Source of the DNA: a virus
Virus record (IMG/VR): IMGVR_UViG_3300023184_009074
Coordinates: 19,445 to 83,444 of that record
Direction: 5' to 3' (one strand)
Length of the DNA: 64,000 bases
The translations under genes and the position numbers were made by a program. This document shows, in pieces, positions 14,921 to 23,214 of this stretch (positions are counted from its first letter, which is position 1; each line of letters starts with the position of its first letter). The notes beneath the pieces are model-generated. The model saw only the letters and a list, made by a program, of their open reading frames with translations, had not been told where the DNA came from and ran no database searches.

Positions 14921-16365
14921 TTATGTATTTTCTTTGTGTCTGTAGAAAATGTTCCTTTGTTTTTAATTGATTTTAATTGTTTTGGATCAAAAACTATGGC
15001 ATTAAATGTTCCATCTTTATCTTTTAAAATAACGCCATCGTATCCATCTCTAAGCAATTCATCTATACCTTTTTTATCATATTCATCCCAGCCAGCTGGA
15101 TTTTGAATAGATGCATAGAGTTCAAAAACGGCACCGCTAACACCAGCACCAGTTTCATTTTTATCAGCAGCATTTTTGTCTGATGTTACCCAAATTATCC
15201 CGCCCATAGCAGATTTCTTAGGGTCAAATCCAAATTTATTTATTTTTTCTGCTGCTTCTTTGCTTGTTTGATGATAAACCACAATTGGATTGCCTTCTGA
15301 ATCTATTACTTTTGAATTTTTAAACCAATTTTTAAAATCAGGATTGTCAATTATGGAGTTTTCTAACCATATTTTAAAAGAAAAACTTTCGCTTGTGTAT
15401 CGCAATTGGTGTCTTTGTGTAGTTGAAAGTCCTTCTGGAGTAGAAGCCTGTGGAATGAAATGATTTGATTTACCTTGACTTATTGTAGGTGTTACATTTA
15501 ATTTTTTATCTCTTAATTGCTCAATAGTATATTCACTGCCTTTATTGGTTTTATATGAAGTAATTCCTATAGTTTGCTCATCTTCTCTGCTTCTGTCTTC
15601 TCTGTTTTCTTCCATAATTTTTTCTGCTGCATCTACAATCTTATTTGCAGTATCTTGATTGAGTTCCCACACTTCAAAGAAAGGCCCTCTAATAATAATA
15701 AATCCTAAAGATTTACATCCATATTTTCTGACATCTCCATGTGATAATGCTTGCATGGCTTCTGTTAGTTTTTGATCAGAAACTAATTGCGGATTAATAT
15801 CTTTAATAGCATTATAAAGGGTGCCAATATTAGTAATTTCTTTTTCTCCAATATTATCATCTTCAATATAATCTGGAAGATTTTTAATTTTATATTTATA
15901 TCTCTTTAATTCCTCTAATTTTTCTTCTAATTCTTCATCTATTTCTTCTGGTTTTTTTGATTCAATTTGTTTAATTAATTTTTCTGCAATATTTACTAAT
16001 TCTTCTCTATGATTTAAAAAAATTGCTGCTTGTATCGTTTCTTCATGAGTTTTTACATCTGCTTCTGTTAATTTTCCGTGATCATAAATCCATTCACCTT
16101 TTAAAAGATCTACTTCTTCCTTGTCTTCAAATGGTGGCTCAATTATTTCAAGTTGTTCTTTCCACCAATTTAATTCTGCTTCAACATTATTTACTTTAGT
16201 TTGTTCTAAAAGAGATTTGATCCATATCATAGATTGTTCAATTTTAAATTTTTCTATTTCTTCCCATCCCAACCCATCTAAATTATTTATTATGTTGTGA
16301 AATGCTATAATAAAATCTTTTGGTATTTCTTTATTTATAAATTTGATAACTGCGTCTTTGTCCAT
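14917..16365 (-). CDS. Probable ADP-ribosyltransferase (ART-PolyVal type) with internal targeting/cleavage motif
   Basis: The protein has 482 aa. Residues 1-85 are helical, 85-327 are shared with the paralogue at 13611-14348, F-S-F-K-I-W-L-E-N-S (328-337) matches the capsid targeting peptide, and 344-482 form an ART-like domain. That domain begins F-K-N-W-F-x-x-S-K-V-I-D-x-x-G-N-P-I-V-V-Y-H-Q-T, the usual opening of polyvalent ART domains, and continues with G-I-I-W-V-T-S-D, a G-Y-D-G-V-I segment and a V-F-D-P-K-Q-L-K-S-I-K-N ending. It would transfer ADP-ribose from NAD to host targets; T4 Alt is a packaged ART matured by the head protease. The catalytic Glu is not certain by eye. An in-frame TAA separates this gene from an upstream targeting peptide. 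Confidence 0.82.
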   Translation of the reverse strand: MDKDAVIKFINKEIPKDFIIAFHNIINNLDGLGWEEIEKFKIEQSMIWIKSLLEQTKVNNVEAELNWWKEQLEIIEPPFEDKEEVDLLKGEWIYDHGKLTEADVKTHEETIQAAIFLNHREELVNIAEKLIKQIESKKPEEIDEELEEKLEELKRYKYKIKNLPDYIEDDNIGEKEITNIGTLYNAIKDINPQLVSDQKLTEAMQALSHGDVRKYGCKSLGFIIIRGPFFEVWELNQDTANKIVDAAEKIMEENREDRSREDEQTIGITSYKTNKGSEYTIEQLRDKKLNVTPTISQGKSNHFIPQASTPEGLSTTQRHQLRYTSESFSFKIWLENSIIDNPDFKNWFKNSKVIDSEGNPIVVYHQTSKEAAEKINKFGFDPKKSAMGGIIWVTSDKNAADKNETGAGVSGAVFELYASIQNPAGWDEYDKKGIDELLRDGYDGVILKDKDGTFNAIVFDPKQLKSIKNKGTFSTDTKKIHK

Positions 16366-16374
16366 ATTATTTTC

Positions 16375-16425
16375 TTATATTTTTCTGGAATAGTTTCTAT
16401 TTTCTAACCATATTTTAAAGTTCAT
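16375..16425 (-). CDS. 16-residue free targeting peptide (micro-ORF), in frame with the ART gene
   Basis: ATG at 16425 encodes M-N-F-K-I-W-L-E-N-R-N-Y-S-R-K-I and stops at TAA (16375-16377). The motif is nearly identical to the internal one in the ART protein (F-K-I-W-L-E-N). The frame continues past the stop through three codons to the ATG at 16365. So this is either an inactivated N-terminus of the ART gene, a read-through leader, or a stand-alone peptide. An AATATATA box lies 4 nt before ATG. Confidence 0.5.
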   Translation of the reverse strand: MNFKIWLENRNYSRKI

Positions 16426-16429
16426 AAAA

Positions 16430-16437
16430 TATATATT
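16430..16437 (-). promoter_or_regulatory. Candidate -10 box AATATATA, 4 nt before ATG
   Basis: On the minus strand AATATATA precedes the ATG at 16425 by four bases. No Shine-Dalgarno. It would drive the micro-ORF, ART and HAD genes. Confidence 0.35.
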
Positions 16438-16470
16438 GATTTTTTTTCATTATTAGATTATTTTTATAAT

Positions 16471-16650
16471 ATGGATAAAATAAAAAAAGAAGAAAAAGTT
16501 TGTTATAATTGCGAATATCTTCTTGGACAAAGTGATATTTCTTTTGGTCTTAGATGTAAACACCCAGAAAACCAAAAAGAAGAAACATTGCCTATTGTTC
16601 CAAGTCCAACGCATAATTGTAAGCATTTTGAAAATAAGCTTAGAAGGTAA
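16471..16650 (+). CDS. Small zinc-site protein, first of a tandem pair (59 aa)
   Basis: ATG at 16471 opens M-D-K-I-K-K-E-E-K-V-C-Y-N-C-E-Y-L-L, continues G-L-R-C-K-H-P-E-N and T-H-N-C-K-H-F, and stops at 16650. The C-x-x-C...C...C layout suggests one zinc site. The protein 4 nt downstream has the same layout (K-V-C-Y-N-C-K-F-L, G-I-R-C-N-N, S-T-C-D-L-F), so the two are tandem paralogues. Similar small Cys proteins in phages and bacteria carry a C-x-x-C...C-x(n)-C core, but function is unknown. Confidence 0.75.
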   Translation: MDKIKKEEKVCYNCEYLLGQSDISFGLRCKHPENQKEETLPIVPSPTHNCKHFENKLRR

Positions 16651-16653
16651 TAG

Positions 16654-16845
16654 ATGTTTAATTTAGAAATAAAGCCAGAAGACAAAGTTTGTTATAATTG
16701 CAAATTTTTATTTTGGAGTGTTGGAATAGGCATGGGAATAAGATGTAACAATGAAAATAATAGAAAAGGTCAAGAGTTACCGCCTATAACACATAGTAAA
16801 AGCACTTGTGATTTATTTCTGCAGAAGCGAAGGCAATTAAAATGA
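16654..16845 (+). CDS. Small zinc-site protein, second of a tandem pair (63 aa)
   Basis: It shares K-V-C-Y-N-C, G-x-R-C and a C-terminal single Cys with the preceding 59-aa protein, so it arose by tandem duplication. An AAGGTAAT ribosome site within the end of the first gene precedes ATG. Its TGA overlaps the ATG of the AAA ATPase gene by 4 nt, so all three are coupled. Confidence 0.75.
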   Translation: MFNLEIKPEDKVCYNCKFLFWSVGIGMGIRCNNENNRKGQELPPITHSKSTCDLFLQKRRQLK

Positions 16846-17960
16846 CATGGTTTACTTCTATTTTGACTTTTGGTGGTATTTTTGTTGGCATATGGGCAAC
16901 CATTAAATATGTTATTTTGTTTGAATTAAGAATTGATAATAATACTTTTAGAACTTTATATGAATTATCTTTAAAAGAAACTAAGTTTGTATTAGAAGAA
17001 GAATTCTTTTCTGAGAAAAGACAGCCTGTTATTTATAGGGCTTTTTGTTTTTTTAAAAATCAACCTTGGTTTTACTTAACGCATGGAGAAAGGCTTCTTC
17101 AAGCAGGATTCAATGGAAAAGATCAAATATCTTATGTAATTTGTGCAAGGTGGAACTTTTACAAGCTTAAAATATTTTTACAATCTAATCTTCCGTGTTT
17201 ACAATTAGAATACTTTGGTATTCCAATTAGAGTTGCAAATCCTTGGTTTACAGATAAAATTGGATCAATTAAAGAGGCTAATTATCCAATTCAAGCTGAA
17301 TCTTTTTGGAAGGATCTAGATGAAGATATTCAGCTTGTTGTTGATGGTAATATTTCAAAAGCTAGTGCAATTTTTTATGGTGAACCTGGCAATGGCAAAA
17401 GCTCTTTAGTTAAGTACTTAGCAGTTAAATATAAGCTACCAATAGTAATTTTGACTTTTGTACCAGAATATACAAACATGGAAATCATGTATATGTTTTC
17501 GCAAATAAGCGAAAACTGCATAGTTTTACTTGAAGATTTTGATAATTATTTCGATAAAAGAAAATGTATTATTGGAGAAAGTAATAGCGGAAGTAACAAT
17601 GTTGGAATTAAATTTACATTTGACTCAATATTAAATTGTTTAGATGGCGTTTATAACAATTATAAAAAAACAGTATTCATCATGACTGTTAATGATATTG
17701 AAAAGGTTGATGTTGCTTTGAAAAATAGGCCAAGCAGATTCAAGCATTTGATGAACTTTGATAATCCTGATTTTGAATTAAGATTTAAAATAATACCATA
17801 TTGGGCAGCAGAAACTTCTGGATTAAACTTAGATCAAGTTTTCAGGATGAAAGAATTTAAAGAGAAAGGACTTTCTTTAGGCAGTTCTTTGTTGAAAATT
17901 AAAATAGAAAAACAAATAGAAGATGCAGAAAATAAAGATTTAAATATGCCTTATATTTAA
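16842..17960 (+). CDS. Membrane-anchored AAA+ ATPase, BCS1-like
   Basis: An N-terminal hydrophobic segment (about residues 5-28) probably anchors it in the membrane. The AAA module follows: Walker A G-E-P-G-N-G-K-S-S (180-188), Walker B I-V-L-L-E-D-F-D-N (227-235), a sensor-1-like M-T-V-N-D, and R-P-S-R-F as arginine-finger/sensor region. The arrangement resembles mitochondrial BCS1 and related phage AAA proteins, which remodel or translocate protein clients. The substrate here is unknown. It starts inside the preceding gene's stop. Confidence 0.88.
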   Translation: MTWFTSILTFGGIFVGIWATIKYVILFELRIDNNTFRTLYELSLKETKFVLEEEFFSEKRQPVIYRAFCFFKNQPWFYLTHGERLLQAGFNGKDQISYVICARWNFYKLKIFLQSNLPCLQLEYFGIPIRVANPWFTDKIGSIKEANYPIQAESFWKDLDEDIQLVVDGNISKASAIFYGEPGNGKSSLVKYLAVKYKLPIVILTFVPEYTNMEIMYMFSQISENCIVLLEDFDNYFDKRKCIIGESNSGSNNVGIKFTFDSILNCLDGVYNNYKKTVFIMTVNDIEKVDVALKNRPSRFKHLMNFDNPDFELRFKIIPYWAAETSGLNLDQVFRMKEFKEKGLSLGSSLLKIKIEKQIEDAENKDLNMPYI

Positions 17961-18018
17961 ATTGTGATTCCATAAAGTTAAAGCTATTTAGTTTTATTGC
18001 TTTGCGGATATATAAATT

Positions 18019-18396
18019 ATGGTAAATAACAATCAGCAAATTTGGGATTTATTAGAAAAACAAGATATTTCAAAAGTTTATATTTCTTATTCTACTAAAA
18101 GAAAAAAAGCAGAAGACCAAATAATTATTACAATTCAAGATATTACAATTGTTTGCAAGCATGCAAATCATTCTATTTTTCACGATGAGATATTTAAAGA
18201 AGATTCATTTTTAAGAATGCCTATTTTTAATAGCCATAAAGAAATTATAGGAAAATCGGATGGGTTGTTAACATATGACAATGTTAAAAGAAAAATAACA
18301 TTAAAAGGAAAGTACAATAAAAAAATTATAGAAGAATACAAAATAGAATTGGATGAAAAACATGAATGTTTTAAAGCCAACATTGACAACGATTAG
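18019..18396 (+). CDS. Hypothetical protein (125 aa)
   Basis: Soluble, mixed alpha/beta, Lys- and Ile-rich, with one paired C/H cluster (V-C-K-H-A-N-H). No family recognised. Upstream sequence reads GATATATAAATT directly before ATG and lacks a Shine-Dalgarno. The next gene starts inside its 3' end. Confidence 0.7.
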   Translation: MVNNNQQIWDLLEKQDISKVYISYSTKRKKAEDQIIITIQDITIVCKHANHSIFHDEIFKEDSFLRMPIFNSHKEIIGKSDGLLTYDNVKRKITLKGKYNKKIIEEYKIELDEKHECFKANIDND

Positions 18397-18625
18397 TTAT
18401 TGTTTGATTGTTTATGGTATCTTTTTGATATCTTGGCCATTTCCGTTTTTATTTTTAATACCAGAAGACTTGAAATTTATAATTTTTAATTGGATTTACA
18501 ATCTTGATAATGATAAAAGTAAAATGCCAGAATTACTTTTTTTATGGTTTTTTTGGCATGTTCCTTGTGGGATTTTTTATTTTTTAATTGGATGTTTAGT
18601 TAAATTTAAAAAAGATAATTTATGA
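18362..18625 (+). CDS. Small membrane protein (two transmembrane helices)
   Basis: Two hydrophobic segments are visible: one near residues 8-32 with S-W-P-F-P-F-L-F-L-I-P, and one near 60-80 with W-F-F-W-H-V-P-C-G-I-F-Y-F-L-I-G. A short charged loop separates them and the tail is basic. An upstream ATG at 18353 is possible, but GGA about 9 nt before 18362 favours this start. It overlaps the previous gene by 35 nt and the next by 4 nt. Function unknown; a role at the host membrane is inferred from topology only. Confidence 0.65.
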   Translation: MNVLKPTLTTISYCLIVYGIFLISWPFPFLFLIPEDLKFIIFNWIYNLDNDKSKMPELLFLWFFWHVPCGIFYFLIGCLVKFKKDNL

Positions 18626-19149
18626 AAAATATATTTTTAATTGCTGATACACATTTTGGTGATCAAAAATTATGTGAAATGCAATTTTTTAATGGAGAAA
18701 AATATCGTCCTTGGGACAAGGCTTCTGATATGGATGAAGCTTTAGTAGGTAAGTGGAATGAAGTTGTTGGAAAAAATGATATTGTTTATCATCTTGGCGA
18801 TGTCGCAGTTCAAAAAGAAAAGTTAAAGTTGTTAGGCAAATGCAATGGCGAGAAAATTCTTATAAGAGGAAATAAAGATAATTTTGGGCTTATTAATTAT
18901 GTTCCTTATTTTTCTGATATTAAAGCTATTCATGTAATTGATAAGTTTATTTTAAGTCATGTTCCTTTATTTCATGCTTGTATTAAAGATGGAAGGGTTA
19001 ATGTTCATGGTCATTTACATAGACAGGAAATTAAAAATAATAAATATTTAAATGTTAGTGTTGAAAAAATAAATTACAAGCCTGTTTCTATTGATGAAAT
19101 AAAAATAAAACTAGATAGAGATCAAATGTATTCTTTATTTTCATATTAA
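18622..19149 (+). CDS. Calcineurin-like metallophosphoesterase
   Basis: The 175-aa single domain has D-T-H-F-G-D (residues 9-14), H-L-G-D-V (about 56-60), a G-N-K-D variant of the G-N-H-D motif, S-H-V-P, and V-H-G-H-L-H (about 128-133). These are the two-metal ligands of the phosphodiesterase family. Small stand-alone members hydrolyse phosphodiesters or nucleotides. It is distinct from gp47. Its ATG overlaps the stop of the membrane protein gene. Confidence 0.88.
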   Translation: MKNIFLIADTHFGDQKLCEMQFFNGEKYRPWDKASDMDEALVGKWNEVVGKNDIVYHLGDVAVQKEKLKLLGKCNGEKILIRGNKDNFGLINYVPYFSDIKAIHVIDKFILSHVPLFHACIKDGRVNVHGHLHRQEIKNNKYLNVSVEKINYKPVSIDEIKIKLDRDQMYSLFSY

Positions 19150-19153
19150 TAAC

Positions 19154-19270
19154 ATGCAAATAAAAAGCATGGATGGTTTTTTAAATTTAGTTTATTTTTT
19201 ATTATCGGTATGTATTTTAATTTTATGCTTTAAATGTTGGCATTATGAAATTAAATTTAATTTCAATTAA
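19154..19270 (+). CDS. Possible short membrane peptide (38 aa)
   Basis: ATG at 19154 reads a single hydrophobic helix (L-V-Y-F-L-L-S-V-C-I-L-I-L-C-F-K-C-W) with short polar ends. It lies 5 nt after the phosphoesterase stop, with no strong ribosome site. Its last 48 nt overlap the 3' end of the opposite-strand gene, which weakens the case. Confidence 0.3.
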   Translation: MQIKSMDGFLNLVYFLLSVCILILCFKCWHYEIKFNFN

Positions 19271-19801
19271 TCCTTCTTTATTTTTTAACTTATTAAAATT
19301 ATTAATTATATCTAAAATTTTATCGCTAACTTTTATGTTTCTTATAAATTCTGAGAATTTTATAGTTTGACCAAAAATTTCTATATTGCAATCTGAGAAT
19401 TTTTCAAAATATACATTTTTAATAGAATTGTTCATAAGTTTATCGAAAATATGTACTTCTGTAGGTAAGCCAAAATCATCAGTTATTTTTACGAGTGCAA
19501 TTCTTTTATCTATTTCATCATGTATTTTTTTATGTACAATCGTATTGTTTAATCCAAAGCTATCTCTGATTAAAATAGTACCGCTTATTGCATAACCAGT
19601 CTTTACTATTGTTAAATTTCTATCTAGCTTAACTTCTACACTTTCTTTTACTTGTTTTTGAGGTTTTTGTAGAAAATTATTTTCTGCGTTTGCTACTAAA
19701 GCAGGTATTGGTTTTTCTACAGGTAAGTCTCCGTCTATGTATTCCATAAAATACCTGAAAGAAAAATATTTTTTATTATTTTGTTTAAACGAATGATTCA
19801 T
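19223..19801 (-). CDS. Hypothetical protein with targeting-like segment (192 aa)
   Basis: Residues 12-23 (Y-F-S-F-R-Y-F-M-E-Y-I-D) resemble the F-S-F-K-x-W-L-x-E pattern seen in the ART pair, but not at the extreme N-terminus. A Pro/Ala/Gln linker follows (about 30-50), then a beta-rich domain. No enzyme motif or family recognised. An ACTAAATA box lies 4 nt before ATG and no Shine-Dalgarno is present. Confidence 0.75.
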   Translation of the reverse strand: MNHSFKQNNKKYFSFRYFMEYIDGDLPVEKPIPALVANAENNFLQKPQKQVKESVEVKLDRNLTIVKTGYAISGTILIRDSFGLNNTIVHKKIHDEIDKRIALVKITDDFGLPTEVHIFDKLMNNSIKNVYFEKFSDCNIEIFGQTIKFSEFIRNIKVSDKILDIINNFNKLKNKEGLIEIKFNFIMPTFKA

Positions 19802-19805
19802 ATAT

Positions 19806-19813
19806 TATTTAGT
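19806..19813 (-). promoter_or_regulatory. Late-type -10 box ACTAAATA, 4 nt before ATG
   Basis: On the minus strand ACTAAATA precedes the ATG at 19801 by exactly four bases, fitting NNTAAATA. There is no Shine-Dalgarno. Confidence 0.5.
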
Positions 19814-19844
19814 TGCGATTATTAATATTTAAAATAAATTTTGA

Positions 19845-20558
19845 TTAATTTACATTCTGTTTGGCAGTATTTATTAATTGTTTTCTTTCTTTTTCTCTTC
19901 TTCTTTTTTCTCTTCTTTTTAAAATCTCTTTGTCTCTTTTTAATTTATAAATTTCAGGATTAAGCCATATTTCTTTTCCAATTCTATTGTATTGAAAGAA
20001 AATATAATTATCTTGTTCTCTTACTGCTCCTCTTTTCAGTTTAACTGTTATGTTGCTCATAATAGTTTGTTTTTTTTTCTTTGATTTTAAATATCTCTTT
20101 GCGTAGGTAATTCTTAGTGATTCTTTTTTTTCTTTAAGTTTTTTTTTGTTTCCAAAAAAGCACTTGTTTCCAACTTTGTGAATTACAAACAAATTTGGAT
20201 TATCTGGATTTTGATCACCAAATTTCAAATTTTTTACTGGCAGATCAGAGCATCGTTTTACATATTCTTTCCTTCTTAAGTCTTGTCTTTTCCTGAATTT
20301 ATCTAAAAAAACCTTGCTTCTCCATACTTCTTTGCCAGAACTTGAAATTCCTATAAAATATAGATTTTTTCTATGATCATAATCACCAATACTTTTATGT
20401 TCTTTTTTTAATTTTTTATAAAGCTCCAAGCATTTCTTAACATAAATTTTTCTTTTAATTTCTCTATTTTCGTATTGTTCTTTAGTTAACCATAGCTGCA
20501 TGCCTTTTTGCATTCTTGCAAAAATTTTTCCGTCTTCTCTAACAGTTCCTCTTTTCAT
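19845..20558 (-). CDS. Highly basic repeat protein (237 aa, four degenerate repeats)
   Basis: Four units of about 45-60 residues share the pattern (K/R)-x-G...F-x-x-x-x-x-x-G-K-E-x-W...Y-x-K-R. Examples are K-R-G-T-V-R-E-D-G-K-I-F near residue 2, G-K-E-V-W near 75, and K-R-G-A-V-R-E near 175 with G-K-E-I-W. The units are joined by Lys/Arg-rich helices. Similar V-R-E-D-G-x-x-F and G-K-E-x-W repeats occur near HNH endonuclease-type proteins in phages, but no HNH residues are visible here. Nucleic-acid binding is likely from charge alone. Confidence 0.75.
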   Translation of the reverse strand: MKRGTVREDGKIFARMQKGMQLWLTKEQYENREIKRKIYVKKCLELYKKLKKEHKSIGDYDHRKNLYFIGISSSGKEVWRSKVFLDKFRKRQDLRRKEYVKRCSDLPVKNLKFGDQNPDNPNLFVIHKVGNKCFFGNKKKLKEKKESLRITYAKRYLKSKKKKQTIMSNITVKLKRGAVREQDNYIFFQYNRIGKEIWLNPEIYKLKRDKEILKRREKRRREKERKQLINTAKQNVN

Positions 20559-20595
20559 TATATTATCTCTAATAATTGCTTCTTTTTAAAATAAC

Positions 20596-20630
20596 AAAAC
20601 CCCTCTTAACATTAAATTAAAAGGGGTTTT
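20596..20630 (-). terminator. Hairpin terminator after the methyltransferase gene
   Basis: AAAACCCCT (20596-20604) pairs with AGGGGTTTT (20622-20630) and lies just beyond the minus-strand stop at 20652. The T-run is present on the minus-strand transcript. Confidence 0.85.
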
Positions 20631-20651
20631 AAATCAAGAATTAAATATGGT

Positions 20652-21533
20652 TTATTTTCCTAAAATATAATCAATAAAATTTAAACCAAGTTGAAATGTT
20701 GGTTTATCAAGGAATTTATAATCTCTTTTGATTTTTTCTAAAACTTGAGAATCTCTAATTGTTGATTCTAAGTCTTGGCTAACAACATTTTCTGTAATAA
20801 TCTTAAATTCTGTTTTTGCAATTGTATCTCTGTATTTTCTTAAAGGGAAGAAATGCTTATTTACTTTTATTTGATTTGGTTTTTTGCCTAAAAATTCTTC
20901 TAATTCATTTTCAAGCAAAGCAATGTGAAGGAAGGCTTTATTGCATTCATTATAAAGATGACCACCATGTCTTGAAGTCCAAGGATGCATTCTTACATAA
21001 AGTTTTCCTTGAGGAGACAATACTTCTTTGATTTTATTGAAAACATCAACTTCTGATTCATTTTCTAAATGATCAAAAACATCATACATTAAAATAATAT
21101 CATAAGGGCCATTTTTTTCAACTACCGACCAATCTGTAGTAAACGATTCTGGATTTTTTTCTTTTAAGGAAGGACAGAAGGTATCTTTTATGTCATATCC
21201 TAAAGAATAAGATGCTTTGTTATCATCTGCTGCAATAGCAATGTGTCCTTCTCCACATCCAAAATCAAGAAATTTTTTATTTTTAATATTCTCTTCAATG
21301 TAAAGATCAAGAACACTATTTGCTCTTTCGAATTTATCTTCTTCAGAAGCTGCATCACAAATCATTGATGGATCAACTGCTTCAGGCCAAAGAGGATTTC
21401 TTAAATCTTCCAGCGTCAAATAATATGCTGCTGAATTTTTTTGATTTGGAAGGAGAAGATTTACTTTATTGTTAATTTCTTCAATTTTATCTTGAAGAAT
21501 CTTTATTTCTTTGATTAAATTTTCATTGTTCAT
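20652..21533 (-). CDS. Class I SAM-dependent methyltransferase
   Basis: The Rossmann motif I is F-L-D-F-G-C-G-E-G-H (about residues 92-101), followed by L-G-Y-D-I-K and the motif IV region D-I-I-L-M-Y-D-V-F-D-H-L, where D-x-x-x-H-L is typical of small-molecule or sugar methyltransferases. Residues 1-40 form a coiled coil. It acts with S-adenosylmethionine; the acceptor is unknown. Its neighbours (CTP synthase, cytidylyltransferase and glycosyltransferases) make a glycan substrate plausible, though this is inference. Its start region overlaps only non-coding sequence upstream of pyrG. Confidence 0.85.
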   Translation of the reverse strand: MNNENLIKEIKILQDKIEEINNKVNLLLPNQKNSAAYYLTLEDLRNPLWPEAVDPSMICDAASEEDKFERANSVLDLYIEENIKNKKFLDFGCGEGHIAIAADDNKASYSLGYDIKDTFCPSLKEKNPESFTTDWSVVEKNGPYDIILMYDVFDHLENESEVDVFNKIKEVLSPQGKLYVRMHPWTSRHGGHLYNECNKAFLHIALLENELEEFLGKKPNQIKVNKHFFPLRKYRDTIAKTEFKIITENVVSQDLESTIRDSQVLEKIKRDYKFLDKPTFQLGLNFIDYILGK

Positions 21534-21585
21534 AGTATTCTATAATAATTATCATTTTTATTTTTTAAAAAGAAAATTGGGAAAA

Positions 21586-23211
21586 ATGGCAAAATATTTT
21601 GTTGTTGTAGGCGGTGTCTTTAGTGGTATTGGAAAAGGAATATCTATTGCATCCATTGGATATTTGCTTTCTTTGAGAAGTTTAAAGGTTATTCCAATAA
21701 AATTTGATCCATATTTAAATACAAATGCTGGGATTCTTGCTCCAAGAGAACATGGAGAAGTATTTCTTTGCAACGATGGCAGCGAAACAGACTTAGATTT
21801 AGGTCATTATGAAAGAATAATTGGTTGCCAAGTTTCTAAAAACAACATTTGTACCAGTGGAACTATTTATAAAGAAATTATAGAAGAACAAGAAGAAGGC
21901 AAGTATCTTGGTGAGACTGTTCAAATAATTCCTCATGTAACAAATAAAATCATTGAAAAATTAAAAAACCTAGGAAAAGACAACGATGTTGTGTTGGTTG
22001 AAATTGGTGGTACGGTAGGAGATATTGAAAGTGGCCCTTTCATGGAAGCAATTAGGCAATTTAAGCGAAAAAACCCAGACGATGTAATTGTTGCTTTGTG
22101 TGCTCCTATTTTATGGGTTCCTACAATAAAAGAATTTAAAACCAAGCCTTTGCAGCAAGCTGTGCAAACAATGCAATCTTGTGGCTTGCAACCTGAAGTT
22201 TTGTTGTGCAGAGCAGAGAAAGAAATTCCTTCTAAGATACTTGATAAAATTAGTGCTTTGACAAATGTTCCAAAAGATGCTGTATTTGAAGCACTAGATG
22301 TTAAATCAATTTATCAAGTTCCAATTGAATTTTATAATAGGCATGTAGATGATTTGATTATTGATAAATTTCACTTGCCTAGAAATGGGTTAAGAATTCA
22401 CAAATATAAAGATTTGGTTGAAAAGTATGTTAATTGCGATGATTTAACTTCTGTTAAAATAGGAATTTTAGGAAAATATGATAATTGTGATGAAGCTTAT
22501 TTAAGTTTAAAAGAAGCAGTCTTCCATGCTGGTGTAGCTGCTAATGTTAAAGTTGAAATTGAATGGATATCAGCACAAGAAATTGAACAGATTAAGGATA
22601 ATAAAGCTTTTTGTAAAATATTTGATTCTATTGATGGATTAATTGTGCCTGGTGGTTTTGATTCAAAAGGAATTGAGGGAAAAATAAAAGGCATTTCTTG
22701 CGTAAGAAATAAAAAAATTCCTTTTTTGGGAATATGCTTGGGATTGCAATGTGCTGTAATTGAATTTGCAAGACATGTAGGTCTTGAAACTGCTAATTCA
22801 CAAGAATTTGACCCAGATACAAAATACCCTGTTGTACATTTTATAGCTGGACAAGAAAAACTAAAGAAAAAATCTTCCAACATGAGACTTGGTGCTTTTG
22901 ATTGTGATATAACAAAAGATTCATTGGCATTTGATCTTTATAAAAAGAAAACAATATCTGAAAGGCATAGACACAGATACGAAGTTAATGATTTATTAAT
23001 TGATGAAAAGTTTTACAAAGAAGGCTTTAGAATTACAGGAAGATATTTAGAATCAAATTTAGTAGAGATAATTGAAATAGACAAAGAAATTCATCCCTTT
23101 TTTATTGCAACTCAAGCACATCCTGAATTCAAAAGTAGATTAACATCGCCATCTCCTTTATTTTTAGGTTTAATAGAAGCTGCTAAAAAGAAAAAAGAAG
23201 TTAATATATAG
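21586..23211 (+). CDS. pyrG: CTP synthase
   Basis: It makes CTP from UTP, ATP and glutamine. The start is M-A-K-Y-F (GGGAAAA just upstream) rather than an earlier in-frame ATG, giving 541 aa against 545 in E. coli. The synthetase domain shows G-G-V-F-S-G-I-G-K-G, H-G-E-V-F and E-T-D-L-D-L-G-H-Y-E-R. The C-terminal class I glutaminase has nucleophile G-I-C-L-G-L-Q and the late catalytic pair A-H-P-E-F. All key residues are present. It opens a plus-strand run of five further genes including a CTP-using cytidylyltransferase. Confidence 0.96.
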   Translation: MAKYFVVVGGVFSGIGKGISIASIGYLLSLRSLKVIPIKFDPYLNTNAGILAPREHGEVFLCNDGSETDLDLGHYERIIGCQVSKNNICTSGTIYKEIIEEQEEGKYLGETVQIIPHVTNKIIEKLKNLGKDNDVVLVEIGGTVGDIESGPFMEAIRQFKRKNPDDVIVALCAPILWVPTIKEFKTKPLQQAVQTMQSCGLQPEVLLCRAEKEIPSKILDKISALTNVPKDAVFEALDVKSIYQVPIEFYNRHVDDLIIDKFHLPRNGLRIHKYKDLVEKYVNCDDLTSVKIGILGKYDNCDEAYLSLKEAVFHAGVAANVKVEIEWISAQEIEQIKDNKAFCKIFDSIDGLIVPGGFDSKGIEGKIKGISCVRNKKIPFLGICLGLQCAVIEFARHVGLETANSQEFDPDTKYPVVHFIAGQEKLKKKSSNMRLGAFDCDITKDSLAFDLYKKKTISERHRHRYEVNDLLIDEKFYKEGFRITGRYLESNLVEIIEIDKEIHPFFIATQAHPEFKSRLTSPSPLFLGLIEAAKKKKEVNI

Positions 23212-23214
23212 ATT

